Shown: positions 33,653 through 45,500 of the stretch, in pieces
Layout of the letters: every line of letters starts with the position of its first letter
Position numbering within the stretch: position 1 is the first letter of the stretch
From: Eutypella sp. D-1
Lineage: Eukaryota; Ascomycota; Sordariomycetes; Xylariales; Diatrypaceae
DNA: 64,000 nt
Assembly: GCA_023313575.1 (NCBI GenBank)
Contig: JAJTTP010000030.1
Coordinates: 248,001 to 312,000 of the forward strand
Direction of reading: 5' to 3'
Position numbers and translations under genes: made by a program
The notes under the pieces: generated by a model
What the model was told of the DNA's origin: nothing
Database searches by the model: none
The model's input: the letters and a program-made list of their open reading frames with translations, nothing else

Positions 33653-34451
33653 TTAACGTCCAATTTTAAATTATAAACAATTATATCGCACTATCGCGAT
33701 TCAGTAATAAGAGGAGATTCGCGTGCGTGGTTCATAAGCTTTAAGAGAGAGGGACGTTTTTTCCTAGCCCCACTCCCCCCTTCCGCCTACTTAAAAGAAT
33801 AAGGGGGGAAACTAAGTCTTTAAATATAAAGGATTTAATTTCTTTATAAACCTTTTTTTTTAAAACAAATTTATTAATTAAATAGCTTTTACTTATTTAT
33901 ATAGTAAGATTTTATATAATAAAAATATATAATAATATTAATATAAATTTAACACCTTTTATATAATAATTATATTATTTTAAGTTTTTTATATATATTA
34001 ACGGTATTTAAATATTATTAATATTATTTAATTTTAATTTTATTACTTTTTTAAGCGTAATATGTTAATCCTTTATTAACTTTTATATTACCTTTAATTA
34101 CTTACGCTGGTTTAATACTATTACTTATATTATAATACTTTTTATTATTAGCCTTAAGCGTAGGTGTATATTTATGCCATTTGCTATTACGTCGCCCTTT
34201 TAAAATCACTTATCTCCACCTAAGTTTAAATTGGGTTTAATAAGATGGGTTTAACTGGATGTATTTCCCAGAACGTAACCACATTGGTCGACATTGCAGC
34301 AATTATTCAATGGCTTTAACCACTACATATGACCTTGAGTCGTATATCTATTATTGGTTCCCTTCGTGATAGCATCGCACTGTCGGAGATGCTTGATTTG
34401 GCTGTCTTGGGTGAGGTTCTATATTGTTTCGCATCTGCCTATGCCGTATAG
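33653..34451. repeat. AT-rich RIP-like relic inside the cluster
   Basis: Spacer between two convergent genes (regulator and FAD oxidase). From about 33800 to 34200 base composition falls to very high A/T with TTATA/TAATA words, like the repeat block beyond 41 kb, while both flanking genes have normal composition. No readable transposon motif remains. It is best explained as a small RIP-mutated repeat remnant. Confidence 0.5.
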
Positions 34452-36409
34452 CTATGGGGATGCTTTGCACAGCCTGCCGTTGTCATCCTGCATCCATTCA
34501 TCTGACCCTACTGCCGTCGGTGCATAGAATAGCGAGTTGGGATCCCACTTCTTCTTGATATTCAGGAGACGCTCGTAGTTGCTGCCATAAAAGTCTTTCT
34601 GCCACATCAGGTTTCCCTGAGGGTAGACTAAGGGGTCGATTTCATTAAGGTAGGCGCCCGAATCCTGTGTCTGGGCCTCTATTAGGGGCGTGATAAAATC
34701 CGCCATGTGGGCGCGGCGGGTAAGCATGTCGGCCTGGGGCAGTTCCCAATCGTAGATGGCAATATTAATGCAGACCGCGATAGCTTCGCGCCAGTACGAG
34801 ACTACGGCATTGTCGGGGTGCGGTTTGTCCCAAACGTTCAGCGCGCTGCATCCGAAGAAGAAGCCTGCGGATGGGTCGGATGCTATAGCTTCCTGCATGG
34901 CGAGGGAGAGGTTCCTCGAACGCTCAGCGGTCTCCGAGACGGCGCGGGGGATGAGTCTGCTGTTGAAGAGCATCGTGGTGGGGTAAACGCCCTCGGGTAG
35001 TGGGCCGTTGGTGTCGCTATAGTGCTGACTGTAAGTAGGGGCGGTCCAGCTTTCCACCTCAAAAGGTATGTCGAGTTCGGTTAGCTGCTCCAGGTATGGG
35101 TCCAGCAGAGCCTTGATTTGTTCGGCCGTCTGCCCCGGGGCCGTGGCATTCTGCAGCCAGAACTCACCGTCACTTATCTGGTACAAGGCGGTGACCCCCG
35201 CGTCGACTATCGGCGGCAGAGCCTGCCACCAGAGTGCCAGTGCCTCAGTATAGGCCTCCGAGTTAGGTGAAGCAGTTCGGTTGAAGCGTAGTGTGGCTGC
35301 CCCGACCTGACCATCTTGATAAATCCTGGCCGTCATGCTGAGGACCACGGCATATGTGCCGCCACCGCCGCCGCTCAAGGCCCAGTACAGGTCTTGGTTC
35401 TGGGCCTCTGTGGCCACCACGTGTTCTCCGGTGGCAGTAACGACCTCCCATTCCAGCACATTATCAGCCGCTAAGCCATTAACGCTGTTGAGAAGGCCGT
35501 GGCCACCGCCCATGGAATAGCCGGCTGCGACGCCTACTGTTGGGCAATCGCCGGTCACCATTCGATAACCTGCGGCACCGACTAGCAGTGCAGCCTCGCC
35601 GCCAGTGGTGCCTGCTCCGAGCTTCACAGCCGGACCGGTGTAGTTGCTCGACCCACTGTACTCCGAGATGAGCTCGTTGGTCTTTAAACCTCTCATCAAG
35701 AGCGCAAGAGAGCCCTGTCCCGTAGACTTGCCAAGAAAACTGCGAGATTAAGTGAGTTGAATTCTGCATGCCTTATTTCTGTCACAGAAACAGGGACGAC
35801 AATGACGGTTCTCGAGAGGAGTCGATGGTGGACCGTTGGTGTTTGTAGAAAATTAACTCACTCGTGACCGGTGTTTCTAATAACCAGGCGGATATTGTGT
35901 TCCTCAGCGAACTTCATGCCCGCTACGACATCTTCTGGACTAGTGACTGCAACCGAATAAACGGCGTAGTTTCCCAGCGTGCAAGGCTTATCCACCTCAT
36001 AGAACGGACTACAAGATGCATTTTGGAAGTACGGTTGCATCGGATCCGCGGTGGCGCGGCCACTATAGATCAAAGCGTTAGCTAATATCCACATCTTGGC
36101 ATACTACGATCTATGGTGTCCTGCATGGTGGACTCACTAAGCTGCGGGCAAGTCCCACTCGGACCGAAGCGTCTCACAAGCGCCAGCATCGTAGGATGAG
36201 TCTTCGAAACCACCCGGGTGGCAAATAGACCCGAGAGGGACCGTTGCAACCAGTTTGCCGTCAATAGTATGGTTGAAGCTGTTCCAGGCATCTGCAGCTG
36301 GCCACGCAGGGTCACCGGGCAGAACTTTGCAGTCATCTGCCACTCGACCAATAACGGCTGCAGTAGCTAAAGGCCAGACAAAGGCTTGAATTGGTACAAA
36401 GGGCTTCAT
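34452..36409 (-). CDS. Secreted BBE-like FAD-linked oxidoreductase
   Basis: Three exons, 36409-36138, 36062-35862 and 35739-34452, with introns of 75 and 122 nt; 586 residues. An N-terminal signal peptide (MKPFVPIQAFVWPLATAAV) is followed by a Cys-containing segment (CHPGGF, CETLRSEW). The FAD-binding PCMH-type domain carries SPEDVVAGMKFA and RNTGHD, where His157 is the expected 8-alpha-histidyl flavin anchor. GDCPTVGVAAGYSMGGGHG holds Cys223, the expected 6-S-cysteinyl anchor. The C-terminal half has substrate-domain sequence and ends with the BBE motif region (YGSNYERLLNIKKKWDPN). Such enzymes oxidise alcohols or C-H bonds using O2, and relatives in polyketide clusters (solanapyrone synthase Sol5 is a known case) couple oxidation to cyclisation. 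Its role here is inference from family and location. Confidence 0.92.
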
Positions 36410-37241
36410 AATTAGACATAAACGAGAGTGGGAAACAGAAGGAATGAGCGGATAATTCGAGTTGTCCTACAGCAAATTCTTGCAACGATGGAGTCAAATG
36501 TTGCCTTCATATACACGACTAGAATCATGCTATCTAGTAAGCCAGTGTCTATTTTTAATTACTAGTATGCTTCTCTCGGTTCCGTGCGGACCAGACGTTC
36601 TGTTGCGTGGCTAAGCCGCCCCTGTTCCTCTCAGCCTCTCTACCACCGGCGGCCCCCTCCCCCTCCCCCCCCCCTTTACCGCGTACGTGTGCCTCGCTAC
36701 TTGTTCCACTTTCGTACTAAAATAGGAGAACGCAGGGAAATAAGTATATGAAGGGGTTATGACAGGCCTGGTAAACCGGCGGCCAGCCCCAGACCTCAGC
36801 TGAAAGCAAGGCGTACTATGTATGCGCATGGAAGCGGTAGGGCTAGGAATGGGGTCAGGCCATGACATGACAATTTGCAAGGGTTGTTGACAGGAGTGGG
36901 ATGGTATAGATGATTATGACCATTTTATGCCTTGGTATTATGCGGAGACAGATATTTGGCTCAGGTACTTGGCGTGAAATAACGATTCAACATTTTATTA
37001 CTACTTATAGGGAAGGAGATATAGTAAGATGAACTTGGAAGGTGAAAACACGCGAGACAACACAAATGTTATGCTACATAAAACTCGCCAGCCACGTGGT
37101 ACACGGTACACCACACTACGACGTTAGAATAGGCGTAATACTAACGGGTTTAATGCGCGGATAACTACGGAGTATGTAGTAGTGTAAGACTAAGAAGAGT
37201 GGGACAGATGATGATGCTTGTACAGGGGGTGTCAAGATATA

Positions 37242-37255
37242 ATATCGGCCGATAT
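37242..37255. promoter_or_regulatory. 14-bp palindrome with CGG-CCG core
   Basis: ATATCGGCCGATAT reads the same on both strands. It has inverted CGG half sites with no spacer, the kind of element bound by Zn2Cys6 dimers. It lies in the divergent spacer, about 830 bp from the oxidase start and 760 bp from the SDR start. The word CGGCCGATA also occurs in the enoylreductase/P450 spacer at 28366. Function is not shown. Confidence 0.3.
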
Positions 37256-37645
37256 AATATTAGTAAGGAGTTGTCTACCCCGCAACTAGTGTACCTTGTG
37301 TACGCGCGCTGTATGTACTAGTGTATATGTCGTATACACTAGACTCAAACAGGGTTTAAGTATATCCAGGTATAGATGAGATATAGATGAGATATAGATC
37401 AGGTGAGATATCAATGGAGAGAAGTTCCAAGGTTGTGAGTTATGAGAGTAAGCCCGCCGTTTTCTAGTGATCCACACGGCCTCGGCAGCCGGGTTCCACG
37501 CGGTCTCGGCAGCTGGGCTTGCAGCTGGGTCAGCCGGGGGTCGCCCTGCCAGCCCTGCTCCATTAGGTAACTCGCGGGCACTTACCACTTTCGGCCTGGC
37601 AACCTCGGCATGGCAACCGTGCCACCCCAGTCTTTACCGTTGGCA

Positions 37646-37680
37646 AGCAGGCGGGCAGACAAGCAGGCAAGCAGGCAAGC
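37646..37680. repeat. Short tandem repeat GCAGGCAA-type
   Basis: Four to five imperfect units of GCAGGC(A/G)(A/G)(G/A) in non-coding DNA upstream of the SDR gene. Confidence 0.65.
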
Positions 37681-38004
37681 ACAATCCCTTAATCACTGCC
37701 AAAACTGCTATCCGACCAACCTTGACATCTTGACCAACATCTTGAACCAGGACTGCTTTTAACTCCCTCCTGCAGCTTTCTGACCTTTCAACGACGGTTA
37801 TGGCCCAGCTGTAAGAACTATCAATAGCTAGTTAACGGAGAGCCGTAACGTATGGGCTCAAGTACTAGTTATCCCATCTATCCATCTTTCCCCTAGTCTA
37901 GTCCTCTTTGCCTCGACCTCGACTACTCTCAACCCTCCTGTAGCCTCCCGAACCCCCAATACCTACTGTTTCCGGGAGTCTTGAGATACAGTTGCTTACC
38001 TACC

Positions 38005-39132
38005 ATGCCGGAGAAAGCAACCGCCCCTAAGCCAGGGACGCCACCGTCGCTCCCGTGGTGCGCGAGGTTCAGCTCAATGTGGCCTCCCAAGCCCCAATAC
38101 ACGGAAGAACACCTGCCAGACTTGAGCGGCAAGGTATGGTATTATGCTTGACTGCCCCTCCCCCCCCCCCCTTTGTTTGTGCCTAAGAATCTAGACTGAA
38201 GCAGAGCTATCCTCTTTCCGTAGGTCTATGTCGTTACAGGCTCAAACACTGGAGTAGGCAAGGAGACTGCTCGCCTCCTTTACTCCAAGCACGCCAAAGT
38301 TTACGTGGCTGCCCGCTCCGAGGAGAAGGCCAAAAGCGCCATCGCCGACATACAGAGAGCCCACCCATCCTCCAAGGGACAGCTTGTCTACCTCCATCTG
38401 GACTTGGCCGATCTATCCACTATCAAAGCTAGCGTCGAGCGTTATACGTCCCTGGAGTCCAAGCTCCACGTCCTGTTCAACAACGCGGGCGTCCAAGCCT
38501 TGAAGAACACCGATGGGTCGATAAAAACTGCCCAGGGCCATGAGCTCCACCTGGGAGTCAATGTCCTAGGCGTCTTCCTCTTCACCAAGCTACTCACACC
38601 TACCCTAGTAGCGACGGCCAAGACAGAGCCCCCTAACACTGTCCGCGTCGTTTGGGTCTCATCCTTGGGAACCGAGATAGTCGGCGAGAAGGACAAGGGC
38701 ATCTCCTTTGACTATGTGAAGTACTGGCCTGCCATATCTCCGCTAGAAAGATATGGTATCAGCAAGGCCGGAAACTGGCTCCATGGAGTTGAGTATGCGA
38801 AGCGCGTCAAGAACGACGGTGTCGTGAGTATCTCATGTAATCCCGGCCACCTCCGGTCCGACCTCTACCGCGACGGAGGCGCCATATTCAAGGCGATTCT
38901 GAACGCCGTCGCCTTATACCCACCTATCTTCGGAGCCTACACCGAGCTTTACTCAGGCCTCTCACCTGACATTACAATGGAGAAAACCGGCGAATGGGTC
39001 ATCCCCTGGGGTCGGCTGTATCCAATTCGCAAAGACATGCAGAATGCGACCAAGTCGAAGGCTGAGGGAGGAAACGGCCACGCCGCGGACTTCTGGGAGT
39101 GGACTGAGGATCTTGTTAAGGACTTCGTCTGA
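38005..39132 (+). CDS. Short-chain dehydrogenase (retinol dehydrogenase-like)
   Basis: Two exons, 38005-38133 and 38224-39132, giving 345 residues. The 90-nt intron (GTATGG donor, CGTAG acceptor) holds a poly-C run and splits KVYVVTG. Motifs: TGSNTGVG (residues 48-55), NNAG (129-132), WVSSLG with the catalytic Ser near 189, and Tyr220-x3-Lys224 (YGISKAG). The CNPGHLRSDLYR segment follows, as expected. The pattern is that of fungal retinol dehydrogenase-like SDRs often found in metabolite clusters, and all catalytic residues are present. It lies 1.6 kb beyond the FAD oxidase and is convergent with another SDR gene. Cluster membership is possible; a keto- or aldehyde-reducing step on the PKS product would fit. 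Confidence 0.9.
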
Positions 39133-39398
39133 TCTATCCGAACGAGGAGGCCATGCAAAATTTTGTTCTCGGTTCTCGATTTTTCGTAATGACCCTGTTT
39201 ATGTTTCTTCCGCCCCTCCTAGCACGTTCTATTCTAACAGTCGCCGCAAAAATGAATACTGGAAATGAGACTTTATATCATGATTGCCCGAGTAGTACCT
39301 TTCAACATGGCATAATGTCTAGTTTAGTGAATTACGATGTGCGATTGTCTTTGCGTGGTAATCCTGATAAGTTATAAGTACCAGTCCCACGGATTACA

Positions 39399-40752
39399 TC
39401 AAATCCACTGCTTGTTACCCCAATGCGATATGACAGCTCCGCCATAGCCACCTTCGACAGTGGCGAAGTGGATGGTGCGGAGCATAAGCATGACAGACCT
39501 CTCGGCGGATATGGGGAACACAGCAGACGGTCTCTTATATGCCGCTTTCGCGGCCTCCTCCATAGCTTTCTTCGTCGCTTGCTCCCGAAACTCTATGGGT
39601 ACTGTATAATGCGTAAACTTCGAGTCAGAATACGAACACGAAAAATATTCAAGGGGGAGCAATGAAATTTAAAAAAGAAAAAAAAAAAAAAACCACACCA
39701 ACGTGACTACTCTGGGGGGAGTTGACATACCTTTACCGAGGTGTCCTGTATCGACGAATCCAGGCGACAGGCTCATGAGAAGGACGCCCTCACGGCGGTG
39801 CTGGGCGCTAAGTTTGCTCATGGCGTGGTTCAGGGCTGCCTTGCTGATGCAAAAGGGGCCAGCGATTTCGACGTCATACATTGCGGTAACGTCGTTCTCG
39901 GCGAGCGCCGAAGTAATGGCAATGATTTTCTTTGCGCTGCCCCTGCGGATCAGGGGCATACATAAGTTGATTAGGTGCACATTTCCGACCACGTTGGTCT
40001 TGAATGCATCCAGCATTGTCGCTTCCAGTTCCGCGGGTATATCTTCACTACTCGCCGTGCATTAGTGCCGGTCCGTCCTTCAACTCGGGTAGCCGCTTAC
40101 TGTGCCTCGTTCAGGCAAAGAAAAGCGAACGTCTAGATAAGACCACGGCACAGGCAAAAGCAAAGGAAGTGGGGGCTTTAGGAACGGCTGGAATCACAGG
40201 TAGGACTTATGAGGGGTTTGACGTACAAGTCGCTTAAGGTGGCGGCATTCTGCCATGAGGCATTTGCTATGAGGAAATCGAGGGATCCTCCCGTCAGGAA
40301 CGAGACTTCATCTACGACTAGCTGAGGGCGAGAGCTGAGTTAGCAGGCATAGATAGGAGCGAGTTGCACTTGGTTTGATCCTTTCCACGTATCGGACCAG
40401 CGTTGTCTTGAAGTTCCACACGTGGACCTACCTTGAGGGAACTGTAGTCCGTCAGGTCTCCCTGGACGAGATGCACATTGTCGCGGCCGAGTTTGGTCGC
40501 CTCAATTTGCCTTTGGACCGCCTGCTTGTCCCGAACAAGGCCAATCACCGTGTTTGAGGGATCGCTCGATAACTGGCATAAAAACTCAAACTGCTCAGAC
40601 CATTTCCGTTAGCCGTAGGCAAGGAGAAGGAAGTGTGGCAGAACACTAAGAAATCCACCGTCGAAACCCGTTGTCGGGTTTTCAGGCCTTTCCCTCATCC
40701 AGAGACTTACTCCAAGCCCTCGCCCTGCACCTGTAACTAGATAACTAGACAT
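39399..40752 (-). CDS. Short-chain dehydrogenase lacking the catalytic Tyr
   Basis: Five exons, 40752-40711, 40590-40432, 40321-40227, 40047-39731 and 39601-39399, all in phase, giving 271 residues. Introns have GTAAGT, GTAGGT, GTACGT and GTATGT donors and AG acceptors; the last one contains a poly-A/T run. Visible: cofactor loop TGAGRGLG (residues 7-14), QGDLTDYSSL, SLDFLIANA (variant of NNAG), NVVGNVHLIN, IAITSALAEN (catalytic Ser/Thr near 143-145), LSPGFVDTG, and a C-terminus ending GNKQWI as in fungal relatives. At the active-site YxxxK the codon is TTT: PFCISKAA, so Phe164 replaces Tyr while Lys168 remains. The enzyme may be inactive, use another residue, or act as a binding protein. The 14-codon first exon and complex structure make this assembly slightly less certain than for the other genes. 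Confidence 0.8.
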
Positions 40753-41273
40753 TTTAATAACTGGGTCGCGCGAACTGACGTGATATAAGGTAGGAGTGAG
40801 GGAGTGGACGTCGGTGATCGGCAATCCAAAGTCACGTAGGCGCCGTCCCAAATCAATGCACTATTATAGTCGTTCTCCTTTTTATCTATGACCATCTATA
40901 TTTTCTGTCCTGTGCTTGTTTCTTCTCCCACCAATCTAAATATCGGTTATGGAGAGCTAGCGTACAAGGTGGTGCAAAATCCGTCTAATACCTGACCTTC
41001 TATAAGGAGAAGGTAAGCGCGTATTCAAGGTAACTTGGTGCAGTGGGTATGCACCTAGCCGCTTCCTTCCTTAAAAAGGAGATATATTTCTTATTAGAAC
41101 TCACTTTTTTAACACCTAGCTAGGTGCTATTTGTAAGGGAGTGGCCCCGGGGCGTTTTTAACCTTTAGGTTTTTATTTACGTGCACATGATTCCTTAAGA
41201 AATAACAAAATTCTAATTTAAAAAGGCAACTAATCGAGCTAGAAATACGGAATAAGCTGGCGGTAACCTTTGT
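40753..41273. other. Transition into the repeat block
   Basis: Promoter space of the SDR gene up to about 40950, then the start of repetitive DNA. Composition is still fairly normal. At 41036-41046 the word TGGTGCAGTGG matches a Pol III A-box; it is followed by GCACC and a CCTT...AAGG hairpin. This resembles the head of the SINE family on the opposite strand farther right but lacks a B-box. Confidence 0.45.
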
Positions 41274-42113
41274 AATAATAATGATAATAATGATTTATTT
41301 TACGTTTAAAATGGACCAGCTATTTAAATATAAATATAAGCTTTATTATATAAATTAATATAATCCGTATTATATAATATATAAAACGGCGGGAATAAAG
41401 CCCGGCAGTTATTAATAATTATTAAAGCTTATATTAACGTATTACGGTTAATAAAAAAAAAGTTATTTAAATAACGCCGTAATATTTATAACAGCAATAT
41501 TTATTAAATTAAAAAAAGATCTTAATAAAATAAAATTTAATAACGTTAATTAACCGGGGTTATTAATTAATATTAATTAATAAATTAAAGTTATATATTA
41601 ATATATATTAAAATTTTATTTATAACTATATAATTTTAACGGATAAATATTAATAATTATAATTAAATAATATAATATAATAAAACGTATATCGCGGGTA
41701 TAATTAAATTATAAAATATCGGCCCGGTAAATTAAATGCGTATAATTAATACCGGTAACGGGCCGGCGGGTAAAACCGATATCGTAATAAAATTAAAACT
41801 TTAACGCCGTAAAAAAAAATTAAAGTAATAATAAAAGTATTAGTTAATTATATTATCGGACCGGAAAAATAAATTAATAATTAATAATAATTAATAAAGT
41901 TACGGTTAATTACGCCGGCCCGGTAAAGCCGGAAAAAAAAGGTAATTTTAATAAGGCCGGAAAAGTAAGTCCCGAAAAGTGGGCCCGATTTATTACTTGC
42001 AGGAAAAGCGGGGCTGGCGGCAAAACCGCCTTAGTCACTAAGGGATTCGAACCCTTTCTCCTTTTTTCCTATAAAAGGAGCAGCCTAGGTGCGTAGCCAT
42101 TGCACCAGGTGGC
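41274..42113 (-). mobile_element. tRNA-headed SINE, copy 1 (RIP-mutated body, intact head)
   Basis: Element of about 840 bp on the minus strand. Its head (42113 downward) has a Pol III A-box TGGTGCAATGG (42097-42107 complement), a CTCCTTTT hairpin and a perfect B-box GGTTCGAATCC (42043-42053 complement) flanked by an AAGGG/CCCTT stem like a tRNA T-arm. The body is AT-rich through RIP. The 3' end finishes in ACGTAAAATAAATCATTATTA-type sequence and a (TTA/TCA)n tail at 41274. No clear target site duplication was found. Copy 2 at 46255-47108 is homologous over its length and differs from this copy in the head mainly by G-to-A and C-to-T changes. Confidence 0.75.
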
Positions 42114-42582
42114 TTAACAGGTTTTTAAGTAATATAACGCCGCCTGTTAAGGGATACGCGATAAGGTATCCGTCGCTGCCGAATATGTTCGATCTTTTAT
42201 ACGCGTTCGGGATTTTATAAAAGCCGCCGTCTATAGGTTTTATATAGTTAATGTTTTAATTATCGCCTTATATCCAGCATTGTAAGATATTTAAATAAAT
42301 TGCAATAAAGCATTTATCTTTTTCATATAAGCGTAAGTCGTTATCATATTTATATGCGCTGGATATTTTAATAAAAATGGCAAAGAGAAGGAAAATGCAA
42401 GTTGTTAGCTTTGCTTTATTCATGATGGCAATTATGAATCATATAAGGCCTTTAAAAAAGTCTTAAAAAAAAACACTTATTAGCGGCTATAAGTAAATAA
42501 GCCAGACTTGCTCATGCGGCTTAGCTTTATAGGTGGTATTTAATTACGGCAGGTAATTTACTGTTATTAAAAGCAATCCGAT
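42114..42582. other. Repeat-block spacer with short inverted repeats
   Basis: Moderately AT-rich DNA between SINE copy 1 and LINE copy A. It has a perfect 9-bp inverted pair CTTAACAGG/CCTGTTAAG (about 42113-42154) and an ATATCCAGC...GCTGGATAT pair about 80 bp apart (about 42268-42369). No gene or named element is recognised. Confidence 0.4.
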
Positions 42583-45500
42583 ATCTTTCTCCTTTTTACT
42601 TTTCTTACTTTAACCTTTATTAAAATTTTTATTTATATATAAAACTTTTATATCGTAAACTTTATTCATTTCGTGCTTTTAAATTAAATATACCCGTAAA
42701 TATTAAAAATAATAAAACCGTTACCTTTTTAACTTTAAACTCCTTTACGGTAAAGCATTAAACGTTTTACCCCCGAAATATTTATGATAATTATCCGTAT
42801 TTACGATGCCGCTTTTATAATAACAGCATTATTATAATTTATATTAAGCTTTAATAAAGAAATTAATATAAGCATATATAAATTAAAAGCTTTACTTAAA
42901 CGGTATAAAATTAATAAACCTTTATAACCGGTCCCTTTTATTTTAAAAACCCCGAAAAATATATTAAACAACTTTATATATTTTTAATCCGTATATTACG
43001 GGGAAAAAAAAAGGTAATAATAAAAATAAAGTTTAATATATTACTTATTTTATTTACTTATTTCGATACTGGCTTTAAAAAATACGATATAAAAATATAC
43101 GTAACGTAAGTAAAAATATTACGTAAGTTGGTAAAAAAAATGGTAACTAAAATTATAAACAGTTTAAACCCCGAGTTTACCGGTTATATAATTATTACTA
43201 TTATTAATATTAACATTATTAACGCCAGAAAATATAAAATGTAAAAACTTAACGGCTTTATTTAATTTTAATACGCTTTATTTTTTACCTTTTTTATTAA
43301 TACCTTTTAATAAAAATTACTTATTAAAGTTTTAATTAATAATAATAACGGTAACAGGTTAATACGCCCGGCTTAATTAATTTAACCGGTATCACGTATA
43401 TTATATATAAACGTAACGGTAACGGCAAGGTTAATAAAAAAAAATTATATTTTAATATAATCGCAAAAAACAAAATAACGTTAAAAACAGCGATAATAAT
43501 AATTAACGTATTAAATAGAAATAAAAATGGCTTTACCCCTTTTTAGTTAAAAAATTTAAATTAAAAAAAACCCCAGCTAATATTTAAACCGCCGCTTTTT
43601 TTTTAAGTTAAAAAATAACCATAAATAAGTAAATTTTAAGCTAATAAATATTAAAATAGCCATAATAAAACTTTTAAGCCTTAATTTAATAAAAATTATA
43701 AAAACATAAAAAACCAGGACAGGTTAAACGTATATTACGAAAAACGAAATAGCCTGTTAATATATATAAAACCGTTTTACCGTTTTAAATAAAATAAATA
43801 TATACTTCGAAAAATTTAAATAGTAATTTTTATACATTTTATAAAAAGTACCGGAAACCTTTTATACCGGTAATAAATCGAAACCGGTTAACGAAATTAT
43901 TTAGTACAAGATTATTATATAAGCTAGTTTAAAACTTATTAATTATTATAAAATTAACCGTATTATATTAAAATCCCCGTTTTAAAAATAAGTAATAATT
44001 TTCCTTTATAAAATTAAAAGCTTTAAAGTTTTCGACTTTAAACCGGCTAGATTATAAAAAAAAGCTTTAAAAATTATATAATATAATTACTGCCTGGATT
44101 TTTATAACAGACGTAATTATAATAAGTTTAAACGGTATAAACGGTATAGCCGGAAAATTTATAACGACCCGGGAATATATTAAACCTATATTAAATACTT
44201 TAATTATAAAAACCTTTATATTTATAATAATTTATTATACCTTACCCGATTTATTAAAAAAAACGGGTAAATTATTAAATTTACCCGCGCTTATTTTTTA
44301 TTTATTAAGTAATTAAATAAACGATAATACTTAAAGGTTATATAAATAATAGCTTTAATAAAAAACCGGGCCATAATAATTTAACAGGTTTAAGGAATTC
44401 CCGAAACATTTACGTAAATATTTAAAAAACTTAAAATAATTATTATTACCCCGACCCTAAGGCTTTACGTTTTTTAACCTTAACTTTAACCTTAATTTTA
44501 ACCACCCTTTTTATAACGATTAAAATCTTATCTCCCGTTATATTTCGTAAGCAATAACCCGATAAATACCGATTAAAAAGATTATTATTTAAATATCGGT
44601 TAATTTAAATATGAATTTAAATCAGATTATAAGGATAAGGATAAAATAAAAAGCTTAAAATTTAATTATAACCCGGAGGCGTTTATACGGATAACGGAAA
44701 AATTTATAACATAGCGTAAAAACGGTCCCCCGCCGGGATAAAAGTTAATGGCCCGGTACGGCCGTATATATTTCCGGGATGCGGAGGATAATTTTTATAA
44801 AATAAATATTAAAAAAAATAAATATAATAAACTTACGGTCCGAATTAATAATACCCCCCGATATTTACGTTTACCCCGGCCTATAAAATAAAAAAGATTT
44901 AAGGATTAATAAAAATTATAAATCGTAATTTATGGTATAATATATGCGGATAAAAAAAATGCTTACGTATTATTTAAATAAACGTCCGTAAAAAACCGGT
45001 AACATATAACATTATTTTAAATATAATAATTAAAGTTAAAACCGATATTATATTAATATAAAAACCGTAAGCATAAGTTAAAATAATAAATAATGAATAA
45101 TTAATTAAAACCTATTTAAAATATAACGTTTTCTTTTTTATAAAAGATTAGGTTTTTTAAACACCGGAGGTATTTATATATATACGGTAAAACCTTAATT
45201 TATAAATTATATAATTTTGCTTTTTTATTTTTTTAAACGCTTACGTAATAAAAATTAATAACGTTAAATTAGTTAATATTTATATTAATTAAATAAACCT
45301 TTATTTATTTTTTACGTTTTTTAAAAATTAAAAGTTAATTAATAAACGGTATATCGGAAAAAACTTTAATGCGGTATATTAAACGTAATAACTAAATTAC
45401 CGACGTTATAAAAAATTAAATATTAAAGTAATAAAATGGATAAAAATATAATTATTAAACGTTTTTAACTTAAAAACTTTTATATACACGGTAAATAATA

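Larger units (their letters stand above)
36410..38004. other. Intergenic region between oxidase and SDR genes
   Basis: About 1.6 kb, divergent promoter space for the oxidase (minus) and SDR (plus). It contains a poly-C tract (about 36661-36674), a 14-bp perfect palindrome at 37242-37255, ATAGATGAGAT repeats (about 37371-37410) and a GCAGGCAAGCAG tandem tract (about 37646-37680). No coding region is supported. Confidence 0.45.

Noticed and set aside
42028..42113. Functional tRNA gene on the minus strand
   Set aside because: A-box, B-box and T-arm-like stem are present, but no acceptor stem pairs and the sequence is joined to a repeated element with a second copy; it is a SINE head.
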